A stretch of DNA of 64,000 nt from Trichomonas vaginalis G3 (Eukaryota; Parabasalia; Trichomonadida; Trichomonadidae), in NCBI RefSeq assembly GCF_026262505.1, contig NC_067207.1, positions 26,752,082 to 26,816,081 of the forward strand. Direction: 5' to 3'. Under the pieces are notes generated by a model. It did no database searches, was not told where the DNA came from, and saw only the letters and a list, made by a program, of their open reading frames with translations. A program made the position numbers and the translations under genes. Positions within the stretch are counted from its first letter, which is position 1; each line of letters starts with the position of its first letter. Positions 38,575-48,410 of this stretch are shown here, in pieces.

Positions 38575-38880
38575 ATTTCTTACACTTGTGAAGTTACGCC
38601 CGTAAACTTCCTTTGAATCCTTTCTTTACACGCCTGTATAAATTCTTTCGCTACTCCATTGGCATCTTTCTCGTTTGATTGGAAGAAAAAAAAGGTAAGT
38701 ATTCTCATGTTGAAAACAGTAATACATCTAATGATGTCATATATAGGACTGGATATCATATTTCGTTATATACAAAAAATATTCTATAAATATCGACTTT
38801 CAAGATGTTATAATATCTTGAATATTTGATCATAATAAAAATCAATTCGTGTGAATACTAATAAAAAAGAAACAATAATT
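38575..38880. other. divergent host spacer
   Basis: 306 bases between the glycosyltransferase start and the TBC gene end. AT-rich, holding the glycosyltransferase promoter. No gene seen. Confidence 0.4.
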
Positions 38881-39975
38881 TTATTTAAATTTTTGGAGAA
38901 CTGAATCGAGTTTTGAATCCATTTTATGGATCATTGATTTGAAGAAGGAATCCTTCTTCTTTGGAGTGTTATCTTCTTGCAAATAATGAACAGCATATCT
39001 TAAAATATCTGGAACACAAGTAAGTGTTGTCTTTTTGAGTGTTGTCATTGTCATAATATAGTCATCAGCTGATATCTTATCTGCCATCATTTTAATGATG
39101 CCAACACCGATATAATTAGCAAATTGCAGGAGATTATCGAAATTAGCGAACAATGTATCCCAAACAATAACGAGATCGGGCATCATGAAGAACTGGGAGA
39201 ATAAAATGTTCAGCCATGGAAAGGCAAACGATAATGGATGGATATCAAAACTTTTAATGATTTCTGCTTCGCGTGGATCATGAATTTCTACTAAGTGCAT
39301 GAATAGATTCATTCTGTGTAAGATTATTGATGATTTATCCTGTGTAGTAAATAATTCATTTAATTCTGTCATTTGTATAAGATTTTGAAGCATAAAGAAT
39401 GAAAGAGCTTCAACTAGATCCCAATCATCATCAAAAAGTTTAATTGCTGATAGCAATGTAAAGAAGATTGGGCAAATTAATTCATTAAATCCTTGAGCAT
39501 ATAAAAGCGTTGGATTGACACTTGCGGCAATGTATAAAAGTCTTTCTAAACGTCTTAAATGCGGTCTGAAAGGAACAAGGATATCTGTTGTTTTTTCGTC
39601 AGAATTTTCTGGAAAAGGGAAGAAAGGAATATGATGAGCTGTTCTTATCATATCAACATGAATTAAGGCCATCAATTGATCGTTTTCTGTTCCAAATTCA
39701 GTAATTTCATCATTATTTGGAAAAGTTTTTGTATGATAGTCTTCCATTTTGAAAAACTTAATGAAATCACGATATACATCGAAATGCTTATTACGGGTTT
39801 CGTTCCATTCATCTGCATTGAGTGGATATATTCTTGCCATAATTAACCAAGCGATTGCTCTGTCTTCAGGTGGGTTTTCTTCAATTCCATGAATAAGCAT
39901 ATTCTTGATAAGCTCTTTGTCAATCGGTTTCTTCTCTTCATTTGGTAACGCAAGTGGTAAAATCTTACAATTCAT
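38881..39975 (-). CDS. TBC-domain RabGAP
   Basis: About 364 residues; the frame opens at 39,996 (MLFKIKK) but MNCKILPLAL at ATG 39,975 is an equally good start. The TBC domain covers nearly the whole protein. Its arginine-finger motif is present as IHVDMIRTAHHIPFF and its glutamine-finger motif as LLYAQGFNELICP, so it should be an active Rab GTPase-activating protein. FAFPWLNILFSQFFMMPDLV and IVWDTLFANF match the later TBC motifs. Parabasalids have many such genes. The target Rab is unknown. Confidence 0.92.
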   Translation of the reverse strand: MNCKILPLALPNEEKKPIDKELIKNMLIHGIEENPPEDRAIAWLIMARIYPLNADEWNETRNKHFDVYRDFIKFFKMEDYHTKTFPNNDEITEFGTENDQLMALIHVDMIRTAHHIPFFPFPENSDEKTTDILVPFRPHLRRLERLLYIAASVNPTLLYAQGFNELICPIFFTLLSAIKLFDDDWDLVEALSFFMLQNLIQMTELNELFTTQDKSSIILHRMNLFMHLVEIHDPREAEIIKSFDIHPLSFAFPWLNILFSQFFMMPDLVIVWDTLFANFDNLLQFANYIGVGIIKMMADKISADDYIMTMTTLKKTTLTCVPDILRYAVHYLQEDNTPKKKDSFFKSMIHKMDSKLDSVLQKFK

Positions 39976-39996
39976 TTTTTTTATTTTGAACAGCAT

Positions 39997-40586
39997 AAAA
40001 TTTATTTCCCCTAAAAATTTTCCTTTCGCTGAATGAATGAATCAATCGCATGTTTCATATAAACTCTGTTTCATATGTTTTTATTGAATGATATTTGAAA
40101 TTTCATTTTGAAATTGCTTAAAGTTGTGTATTTCTTAATTAGATGATCATGCATGTACTATATGACTATAACTTAGACAACCCAAGCATATATTTATCGA
40201 TAATGCCTGAAAAGCAATATCAAATATCTTAATCAACTGCTTTAAAATAAGATTACATCTCATACATCCCTTCTCCTTTAAGAGTATTTAATACAGACTT
40301 AATTTGGTTCCAATATTTCAAATTTTCATTCAGTATTCCTTGTTTCAACTCAAAGGTGAAAATTGAAGAGACATCAGATAATATTTGGTAATACTTATGT
40401 AATACTTGTAGGTAAAAGAGTCTGATAATCCTAATATGCATTTTTAAAAATGATCTAAATTTATTTCAACATTTAGAGCAATAATTTAGATTTTCTGATT
40501 TTTCAACGACTAAACAGTTGTTTCTAGTTCTTTTTATGATCAAATTGTCAAAGTGAAATTACTGACATGAAAAAAAAGTGCCAAAG
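39997..40586. other. host spacer
   Basis: An AT-rich stretch between divergent host genes. A 62-codon minus-strand frame at 40,253-40,441 has no recognisable family and is not called. Confidence 0.45.
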
Positions 40587-40871
40587 ATGGGAATTTGTTG
40601 CACCAAAGATGATTATGACCCAGCCTCAAATTTTGAGAATGTGGTTGTAGCACAAATGGCCAAGGAAGCAGCCGAAAAACTTGCTAACCAACCACCCTAT
40701 GCAACAGATCCATTATTAAATAATCCAGACAAGCTGGAATTCGAGAACGTTGATTTTTCAAATAGTTCTGCTGAATATGACAGAGAAGAATTAGATGCTT
40801 TACTTAAATCTGATAGCGAAGACCCGATTCAAGCTCCTGAAGTTAAAACAACCGAAGCAAAAATTAATTAG
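40587..40871 (+). CDS. small acylated acidic protein
   Basis: 94 residues from ATG 40,587 (MGICCTKDDYDPASNFENVV). The N-terminal MGICC is a classic dual-acylation signal: glycine for N-myristoylation, adjacent cysteines for palmitoylation. A peripheral membrane location is therefore expected. The rest is acidic and largely helical, with ALLKSDSEDPIQAPEVKTTE at the end. No domain is recognised. A Lamtor1/p18-like scaffold has a similar start, but the remaining sequence gives no support. Confidence 0.65.
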   Translation: MGICCTKDDYDPASNFENVVVAQMAKEAAEKLANQPPYATDPLLNNPDKLEFENVDFSNSSAEYDREELDALLKSDSEDPIQAPEVKTTEAKIN

Positions 40872-41686
40872 CCGATTTTAATCACAATTGTTATGAAGGT
40901 ACTTACCCGAATTTTGTATTTTGTTATACATAAATAGGAAATTTATAAATAGATGTTCAAATCCGAATTTGTGCTCATATTTTATTCCTTTAATACATAT
41001 ATTCTTCCGGATAAAATATTTTTTATATTCTGGGCTGGAAAACAGAAAATATATTTTCAGACCGATTTTTTTTCAGTTATCCAGAAGTTAATCGTGTGCG
41101 AAATTTGAATTGAGAAGATCAAATCATGGTAGTAATTCTTTACATCCTTAAAACTCTAATTTTAAAAAATATATCGATATTTTAGTGATAGAAAGGATGT
41201 TTTCCATTAAATAAGTTATCACAATATATTTCACATGGTACGTAATATATTAAATTCATCAATGCATTCCTGATATTTACCTTATTCAAATGGTGATCTG
41301 TTCAATAGCAGTCAAGCTATTTATATTTGATTTAAGAGTCTTTTTAACTATTCTTGTTATTTATGAGCTTGGATCTTATGATTTGATTCTGATTTTTTTA
41401 TAACTTTCATTTGGAATATTACACAACTTATGTATCACTTAGGTGAGCTTAAATAATTCATTTTGCAGAGAATATGATTGGTCTGAATTCCGAAATGGTG
41501 GTTTACAATCTTTTCAATTTTTTCAATAATTTTATTTTGCACATTATTTCGCAATTTTATTCAACTCACTACAACAATGATATTTATGTTTAATTTTTTG
41601 AAAAAGTAAGTCACTTTTTTTGATTTGATACAATTTTTCCAAATAAATCTCTATCGAAATATACATAGCATGAGAAATATTTTTTG
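40872..41686. other. host spacer
   Basis: About 815 AT-rich bases. The minus-strand frame at 41,544-41,741 is unlikely to be a gene, as it crosses the initiator of the next gene. Nothing else seen. Confidence 0.45.
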
Positions 41687-41692
41687 TCATTT
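41687..41692 (+). promoter_or_regulatory. initiator (Inr) of the Furry-like gene
   Basis: TCATTT, fitting TCA(C/T)T(A/T), about 36 bases before the ATG at 41,726. It lies inside the in-frame extension that begins with TTG at 41,684, which argues for the later start. Confidence 0.5.
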
Positions 41693-41725
41693 TACGAAAA
41701 TCAAACTTCGATAACTTTTCACCAG

Positions 41726-44700
41726 ATGAGTTTTGTGGCAAATCAAGAGAACAAAATTATTGCCGCATTATTCAATAAGCAGGAATTCAAGCGAGAATTG
41801 AATGGAATTTGCTGTGAATGCCTTGCTTCTTTACCGAAGTTTAATTCTCCAAAGGAAGTCGTAAATCTCAAAGTCCTTTACGATTATCTTAAAGTCTTTT
41901 GGGAATTTGATCATAATCTTCCATATATTGTACGTGCTGCTGCAGAAATTACGAAAAATACATGCCTTAGCGGTCTTAGAAGTTTAATTAAGGTTTTACC
42001 AGTCATCGATATTAACTGTGATGAACCTCCGCAAATAGGAAGTAATGAAACATCCTTCCTGCAAGGAGCAGTAATAAATGAAGCCTTGAAAAGCAAATAT
42101 TTTAGGATTTCTATTCGCGTTATGAACGAGATGATTATTCATCATTTCCTACAAGAAATGTTTATGGAAAACCCAGTTGTCTCAAAAAATGACATTCCTT
42201 TAATGATCCAAACAATTATAAATTTATTAATCCTGCCAAACGAAGATATACAATACCAACAATTCCACTACTTTGCTGCAATTAAAATGTCGACTGCAAT
42301 GTACACATTATCAAAGTCGTCACCCCTTTATGTCTATACTTACATTGAACAGAATTTAGTTCCATCGAAACATGTAAATATTTGGGAACTTGCAGTTAAA
42401 TATGCGTTGTTTTCACAAATTTTATTGGATTCAACCGTTATTTTCAATCATAAAACAATTTTGAAATTTTTCCAAACAATAATCAAGCTTTATGACTCGA
42501 AACACTGCATCCCTGAAGTTCAAGAGATTATACCCGGATTTCTTACCAATCTTCTCGGTACAATTTTAGACAGTCACGAAGAATTTTGGAATTCTAAATT
42601 TATTTACGAAATTTATACAGATTTAACGAAAAAGATCAGCTCATCATCATACACAGGCGAGCTATTCGTTCCGCATGCGATTTTACAGATTTTTACCGAA
42701 CATCCGAAAACGATCATGACAATTCCGAATTACTTCAATCTGTACTTCAAGAAGAAGATCAATTTAGACAATATTGGCTGTCCGCTCATCAAATGCATGA
42801 CTCTCTTCTTGCGAGGCCGTCATTATCTTCCTCCAATTGCATTAAAGCGAGATCACGAGAACTATCAGTGGCATATTGATGATGATAACTCAATCATGTA
42901 TATGTTCGATTTGGTTGTCTCAAATCCAACAATTTTCAAAGATTGTCAATTTGAACTTTCAGAATTTTTGTTACAGTTGATTTCATACAATATTCCGATG
43001 TTTTGTGTCGATAACCTCTCAACCATACAAAGTAATGCTCAATTTCTCGAAAATAATTCTCCAGCATTATTACTTGCATTTAAACAAGTCCTTTCATCGA
43101 GATCCAAGTTCCCTTACCTTGGTGATTCGAGAAAGGAAATCGAACCATTCGTAATCGAATGTTCTCTCAGATTTTTATCAAATTTCAAGAACAAATCGTC
43201 CGAAAAACCATCTCAAATAGCTGTAGTAGCTCCAATTATGGACTCTATCGACTATTTCCACGGAGATATCGATATGTTCGCGTTGAATATCGATAAAGAT
43301 GGATTTCCTTTAGTCAAAGTCAAGAATAACAGCATCAGCTATGCTCTATTGCAGAAGTGGCTGTCATTATACCAGGTAAATTCAGACAACGGAGTCCTCA
43401 AAAAGTGCGAAGACGATATAGTTTTCGGAACAGGCGATTTATCGAACTACAACCCTACTATTCTGCAAGGTATCACTGTGTTCAGCGTATTTGGCGAGCT
43501 TCCGCCCATCGAACAATTACCAGATTGTATTTTAAACAACGATAACTTCATTTCCTCAATAACTATGAGGTTTACAGCAACACTAGCTGTCGGATCAGAG
43601 TATTTGGCGAACGAATTCATCAGTATTCTTACTCGTTTGATTAAGATTGACTTAGGAATTCCAATGAACTTGTACAGAATCATATATTTGATGAGCGAAA
43701 TCGTAACAGTGTCCAAATCCAGGAACTTCATATTCTATCCTCAATATGCCAAAGACTTAGGCATCGCGATTTTCTATTCTTTATGTTCTCCTTCTCCATT
43801 TGTCAGAGAAAGAGCGTTTTCTATTGTCAAAAACCTCAAGAACATTCCACTCTTGGATACAATCAACTCCATACTCCCAGAAGTATCAAGGAACGCGTGG
43901 AAACATTGTTTGGTCGCTTTGACATTTTCGAACGATAGGAAAATCCATGAACCAGATTTTTTGGATTTCCAGACAGTTTTAGAGTCACCATATGACAATA
44001 TCTATAATTTCTACCTCGCAAACTTAGTCTACAAACTCAAAGAAGTTTCAAAAGATATCAGCTTCGAGAGTATCATCAAATCCATATTGTATACGTTAGA
44101 GCGAGTCAGCCAGTCCACGAAATCAATCGACTGCCCACCGTATATCGCTTCTTTGATCATGATTGTTCTATTATTTAGTGAAAAATGCGACGATAACGTT
44201 GTATACGCCATGGATTTGTTAACAACAATAACAACACTTACCGAACCACAGTACGAAGCTTTGTTTTGCTGTTTGTCGATTCAAAATATCAGTTCTATCT
44301 TTGATTTCTCTAAGAACAACAAATTTTCTAATGGTATCTGCTTTGGCATCCATGCATACGCTAGTTCTCATAAATTGACTAACACTGACAAGAATAATTC
44401 GATCAAGATTTTGACGTTTTTCTTGGAGAACAACAAAGCAGAGAGTGATCGCTTCCATCATAATCTTTTGCTTGCAGCATCTACTATTTTCCTTAAATTC
44501 CCCGAAAACAACAAGACAATCTTTGATTTGTACTCCAACCAAGAAATTGAATACGAAAAAACGATCAAATCCAAAATTTGGTTCAATTATTTGTACAAAC
44601 AAAATGAAAAGGATGAAATTGCTATGCTCACATTAGCTTCCCTTCTTTCTTTCATGTCTCCTCCGAACAATGTTTTCCAATCTCTCAAAAAAGAAATTTT

Positions 44701-47398
44701 GGACCAAGAAGGAAAAATTTACCAAAAAGTTATTTCTCTCAAAATGAGTACTCTGTCAGAAAATGTCACTTTTTCACCATTAAACAATGAAGTTACTACA
44801 CCAGAGACTAAAGTTGTTAATTCATTTTTGAGGACTAATTTTGTTGACTTGATTGATTTCTATATCGAAAATGCATGCGAAAGTAATGGATTTATTTATT
44901 TCGAAGCAATTTCAAAACTTTTCAAATCATATGAAAACAAAAACGATTTCTTGAACAGTATTGAAGAGATCTTTGAGGATTCAAAGAACAACAAGAAAGT
45001 TGCACAAATCATTGAAACAATCTATAAACACACGGGTGTTTTGTTGGCATTAGGATTTCTTTATCTGACTAAAGATAAAAGTAACATCCGATTAGAAGCA
45101 TTTTCATTGATTGCTAATGTTAGTTTGATTGCATGTAATTACTTGAACAAAAGGCCATTGTTAGGACGAACCATTGAATTCTTGGATTCTATTTCTCAGA
45201 TATTCAAAACATCATTACATTCATTGTGTTCACATGCAACAAAAATCTTGACTAATTATTTAGCTGAAGAATTTTCATTTTGTGGTGAACAGTTTGTATT
45301 TTGGATGTTCCAAGATATGCAAGATTATCCATTCCACACGGAACTTGCTATGATTGTTTTACCATGGATTAATGGTGTTTCATTTGATTTCAAGAAGAAC
45401 AAAGTTTTCAAGAACACTACAAACGAATTTGTTATTTTCTCATGTGTTTCATTTGTTGATATTCTTTTGAATCTTCCCGTTTCATCTAATCTTTTAGGAA
45501 TCATCGATAAAATTGCCCATGAAAAAGTCTCATCATCAATCAATGTTGTTGAATTCCTTGTTAAATACATCATCATGGAAGGTCAATTCAACGGTTCATC
45601 AATCATCAACTGCAAGAACATCACCAGCTACATATTATCCGATCGTCCCGATCAAGTTGTTCCAGTTCTTAAATACATTTTCAGTTTCCAAATGTGGTTG
45701 TTCATGTTTAATAAAAACAATTCAAATAATGAAGAAAAGAGTGATGAAAATGAAGAAGACAAATCCGACAATAAGTGCCAAGAAGAAGAGGATTCATTAG
45801 AAGAATTACCAAAGACATACCGAAATATCGTCAACTTCGGATTCAGTGTTTTACGACTTACATACGATGTCTGGAACATTTCGGACAATCTTACAGATTT
45901 TGTTTTAGTTTTTTGTCTTGTTAATCCACTTAAAACAGACTTAAACTCCGAACTGAAGAAGATATTGCCACATTACAAAGATATCCACCGATCTAACATC
46001 CAAATTTATGTACGCGATTATATTTTGAGTCTTTCTAAAGAACGTCAAATGATGATTGGAAAACAATTCATCACATGGGGCTTGTGTTGTGGTGATACAG
46101 CAATTGCAACACGTGCATTAACATGGTATTCATATCTTTTGATTCCATCAACAAAAAGTATTTTAGATGACTTGATTTCATCTATCCAAATCTGTGCTAA
46201 AGTTTTATACGAAGTTACAAATCAAGTTTCTAAAGATTGGCAAATCCGAGCATTGACACAAGATGTGAAACCAGAAACAGACAAACTTATTCAATATATT
46301 TGTGAGGTATTCAAAATTTTGTCAAATTTGATACCGAATGACGATGAAAGTCATCATACATTGTTTTACATTTCTGTTTCATTTTTGAATTGCTATGGCA
46401 AGGAGATGAACGAATTGATCAAAAACGTTTTGATTTTGATTTCGGTTTTGTTGGAACATCAACCAACATTAAATGGTATCAAAAACGAACAGAAACCAAT
46501 TACTTTCAAAGGCATTCTTTACTATTTTATCAACACAGCATTGATAAGTGAAAGTGTTACATTGATCCACCAAATCTTCATGAGTTTGTTCAAAAACGAT
46601 TTGACACATTTAGTTTACGATGGAGACAAAAACAAAAATTTTGCCATGTCACTTTTATTCTTTAATGCTATTAGTGAATTTTGTGGCTCAACTATGCATG
46701 AAGATCTTTTGATGATTGACAATCTTGAATCTCCATTTGCTATTGATATTTGTAAGAACGATTTGTTGAAGATGTTGAATGAAACTGATTTATCATTAAT
46801 TGTTAATTTATTTGATCGGTTTTTGTCGGTTCTTCTACGTAACGCCGGAAGTGTTGTTTTCCGACTTTGCAACGATTTGATCACATGCAAAGGAATCGAT
46901 GCTAAAGTATTTGCACCTATTGCAAGCAGAGCAAGTTACGACGTCGAACCAGAACACGCAGCGATTTCATTGAAATTTTTGACTAAAGTATCCAAGAGTG
47001 GTGTTTCTATTGATTTAACACAACAAAAGCCAGTTTTGAAGAAACCATTCCCACAGATATACTTCCCCGATGACATATCAGTCAACAGGAACTTCGTTAC
47101 ACAATCTAAACTTATGTTTGAAGAAATCTCCATGTTTCCTAAACATCCTATTTACGACAACTCATTTGTGATGAGCGAAACAGTCACATTGATCAAAGAA
47201 CAGTGGTCTAAAATCAATGTTTGGCCAATGTACGAATGGGAAGACATGTTTAAACTTGCAGAAGATAAAAATGAAAAGAATCTTTCACTCAAAGAAATCT
47301 CAGACGAAATGAAGTCATCCTCTAAGAGCGAATTCAAATCGATCACTATGTCTACAGACTTGACATCATCTGCATTCATGCCATCTAATATTAACTAA
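41726..47398 (+). CDS. large HEAT/ARM-type protein, possibly Furry (cell morphogenesis) family
   Basis: About 1,890 residues from MSFVANQENKIIAALF. It is all-helical throughout, with repeated pairs of amphipathic helices of HEAT/ARM type. One acidic low-complexity insert lies near residue 1,340 (SNNEEKSDENEEDKSDNKCQ). There are no transmembrane or catalytic motifs. The N-terminal helical array and a late segment (WGLCCGDTAIATRALTWYSY, LLIPSTKSILDDLISSIQIC) recall the Furry/Tao3/Mor2 family, which scaffolds NDR kinases in polarity and morphogenesis. That assignment is tentative; a generic HEAT scaffold is the fallback. Intact. Confidence 0.5.
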   Translation: MSFVANQENKIIAALFNKQEFKRELNGICCECLASLPKFNSPKEVVNLKVLYDYLKVFWEFDHNLPYIVRAAAEITKNTCLSGLRSLIKVLPVIDINCDEPPQIGSNETSFLQGAVINEALKSKYFRISIRVMNEMIIHHFLQEMFMENPVVSKNDIPLMIQTIINLLILPNEDIQYQQFHYFAAIKMSTAMYTLSKSSPLYVYTYIEQNLVPSKHVNIWELAVKYALFSQILLDSTVIFNHKTILKFFQTIIKLYDSKHCIPEVQEIIPGFLTNLLGTILDSHEEFWNSKFIYEIYTDLTKKISSSSYTGELFVPHAILQIFTEHPKTIMTIPNYFNLYFKKKINLDNIGCPLIKCMTLFLRGRHYLPPIALKRDHENYQWHIDDDNSIMYMFDLVVSNPTIFKDCQFELSEFLLQLISYNIPMFCVDNLSTIQSNAQFLENNSPALLLAFKQVLSSRSKFPYLGDSRKEIEPFVIECSLRFLSNFKNKSSEKPSQIAVVAPIMDSIDYFHGDIDMFALNIDKDGFPLVKVKNNSISYALLQKWLSLYQVNSDNGVLKKCEDDIVFGTGDLSNYNPTILQGITVFSVFGELPPIEQLPDCILNNDNFISSITMRFTATLAVGSEYLANEFISILTRLIKIDLGIPMNLYRIIYLMSEIVTVSKSRNFIFYPQYAKDLGIAIFYSLCSPSPFVRERAFSIVKNLKNIPLLDTINSILPEVSRNAWKHCLVALTFSNDRKIHEPDFLDFQTVLESPYDNIYNFYLANLVYKLKEVSKDISFESIIKSILYTLERVSQSTKSIDCPPYIASLIMIVLLFSEKCDDNVVYAMDLLTTITTLTEPQYEALFCCLSIQNISSIFDFSKNNKFSNGICFGIHAYASSHKLTNTDKNNSIKILTFFLENNKAESDRFHHNLLLAASTIFLKFPENNKTIFDLYSNQEIEYEKTIKSKIWFNYLYKQNEKDEIAMLTLASLLSFMSPPNNVFQSLKKEILDQEGKIYQKVISLKMSTLSENVTFSPLNNEVTTPETKVVNSFLRTNFVDLIDFYIENACESNGFIYFEAISKLFKSYENKNDFLNSIEEIFEDSKNNKKVAQIIETIYKHTGVLLALGFLYLTKDKSNIRLEAFSLIANVSLIACNYLNKRPLLGRTIEFLDSISQIFKTSLHSLCSHATKILTNYLAEEFSFCGEQFVFWMFQDMQDYPFHTELAMIVLPWINGVSFDFKKNKVFKNTTNEFVIFSCVSFVDILLNLPVSSNLLGIIDKIAHEKVSSSINVVEFLVKYIIMEGQFNGSSIINCKNITSYILSDRPDQVVPVLKYIFSFQMWLFMFNKNNSNNEEKSDENEEDKSDNKCQEEEDSLEELPKTYRNIVNFGFSVLRLTYDVWNISDNLTDFVLVFCLVNPLKTDLNSELKKILPHYKDIHRSNIQIYVRDYILSLSKERQMMIGKQFITWGLCCGDTAIATRALTWYSYLLIPSTKSILDDLISSIQICAKVLYEVTNQVSKDWQIRALTQDVKPETDKLIQYICEVFKILSNLIPNDDESHHTLFYISVSFLNCYGKEMNELIKNVLILISVLLEHQPTLNGIKNEQKPITFKGILYYFINTALISESVTLIHQIFMSLFKNDLTHLVYDGDKNKNFAMSLLFFNAISEFCGSTMHEDLLMIDNLESPFAIDICKNDLLKMLNETDLSLIVNLFDRFLSVLLRNAGSVVFRLCNDLITCKGIDAKVFAPIASRASYDVEPEHAAISLKFLTKVSKSGVSIDLTQQKPVLKKPFPQIYFPDDISVNRNFVTQSKLMFEEISMFPKHPIYDNSFVMSETVTLIKEQWSKINVWPMYEWEDMFKLAEDKNEKNLSLKEISDEMKSSSKSEFKSITMSTDLTSSAFMPSNIN

Positions 47399-47700
47399 TA
47401 TATTTTTTATATTTTATTATTTTTTGTTTTATTTTTTCTTTTTTCTGCGAATTATTGCTTTTATCAGTTTTTATTACAATAAACAAATATTTAACTTAGA
47501 AATTTATATTTATCCACATTTCAACAAAATTTTCCACGATAATTAGAGAGTAGTAGATGAGTGCGGGTTGTGTGACTTTTTTTGTTACATCTATATATAG
47601 ACGATGCATTAAAATATATTTATTTATAAATCATTAAAAAATTAACATTAATTTTAAAATAATTTATTTTTTTATCTTTTATAAAAGAAGCTATATATAG
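47399..47700. other. host 3' end and Polinton E3 left boundary
   Basis: It includes the 3' end of the Furry-like gene (T-rich) and the outer left end of E3. CTATATATAGACGATGC at about 47,590 echoes CTATATATAGATGATG at 47,691, so the outer end may contain a partial duplication. AGTAGTAGATGAG at about 47,560 could be the element's first bases (Polinton ends often begin AG), but this is not proven. Confidence 0.5.
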
Positions 47701-47797
47701 ATGATGTCAGATATTCCGCGATTAATTAAACATTGTTTAAATCCTGAATGGGTTAAACTTCAATTTAAAAATGAAGATTGTGAATTATTAAATGAAT
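47620..47797. repeat. left terminal inverted repeat of Polinton E3
   Basis: It matches the reverse complement of 27,051-27,215 (E2 right end), including TAAATCATTAAAAAATTAAC, GAAGCTATATATAGATGATG and the first about 95 bases of the coding frame at 47,701. Similarity stops near 47,797. Confidence 0.8.
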
Positions 47798-48288
47798 ATG
47801 AAAGCCAAAATAAGCTAATGAGGTATAAATATAATGATAAAGAATATTTAATTTCATGGAATCAATGGAGTCATAATCAAAGACCTCATAAACGAGAAGA
47901 AGAAATTGAAAATAATGAAATGGAAATCATTGATGACATTAAAGAGGATGGAATTCCTAAATTTTGTAGAAAAACCTTTAGAACTAAGTTAGGAGCATAT
48001 AAACGTAGAGTATTAAATCCTGAATATCTTAAACATTTATTTAAAAAGGAAGACTGTGAATTATTAAACGTTAATGATTATGAAAATGCAAAATCAAAAC
48101 TGAGATATAAATATATTGGAAGTGATGAAAGATGTAAAGATAAAGATAAAGTTTATACAGTTTCATATAATAACTGGCACACGTTAGGGATTAGAAAACA
48201 TTTAGGAGATTATGGTAAAAGTTCTGAATTCTTTAAATCTAGTATATACGAGAGAGTAAAAGAAATTAGATATAATTATCATTCATGA
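47701..48288 (+). CDS. terminal-repeat-linked protein with two treble-clef-like repeats
   Basis: 195 residues from ATG 47,701. Two copies of one module are present: LNPEWVKLQFKNEDCELLNE ... NDKEYLISWNQW (about residues 14-59) and LNPEYLKHLFKKEDCELLNV ... KVYTVSYNNWH (about 105-155). The '-CELLN-Y-n-KLRYKY-YxxSxNxW' pattern resembles repeat domains of phage and giant-virus homing-endonuclease-associated proteins, here without the zinc cysteines. The first about 32 codons lie inside the terminal repeat, so every element end carries the gene start. A role in binding the element ends is inference. Confidence 0.6.
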   Translation: MMSDIPRLIKHCLNPEWVKLQFKNEDCELLNEYESQNKLMRYKYNDKEYLISWNQWSHNQRPHKREEEIENNEMEIIDDIKEDGIPKFCRKTFRTKLGAYKRRVLNPEYLKHLFKKEDCELLNVNDYENAKSKLRYKYIGSDERCKDKDKVYTVSYNNWHTLGIRKHLGDYGKSSEFFKSSIYERVKEIRYNYHS

Positions 48289-48300
48289 ATGAAAAATAAA

Positions 48301-48410
48301 CTTTAAAAATTCATGTCTTACATTTATGAATAATTTATTTTTATTTTGTATGAAACCAATTTAAAAATTCATGTCTTACATTTTTTGAATAATTTATTTT
48401 TTTAATTCGT
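48301..48410. repeat. tandemly duplicated promoter region
   Basis: Two copies of about 55-60 bp (TTTAAAAATTCATGTCTTAC, then AATAATTTATTTTT and GTATGAAA) precede the gene at 48,411. Duplication of the A/T leader may give two start sites. Confidence 0.75.

Noticed and set aside
40253-40441. 62-codon minus-strand frame
   Set aside because: Faint resemblance to helical N-termini of ankyrin-family proteins, but too short and isolated to support.
41684-41725. TTG start extending the Furry-like gene by 14 codons
   Set aside because: The initiator TCATTT lies inside this extension, so transcripts would start downstream of it; ATG 41,726 is preferred.
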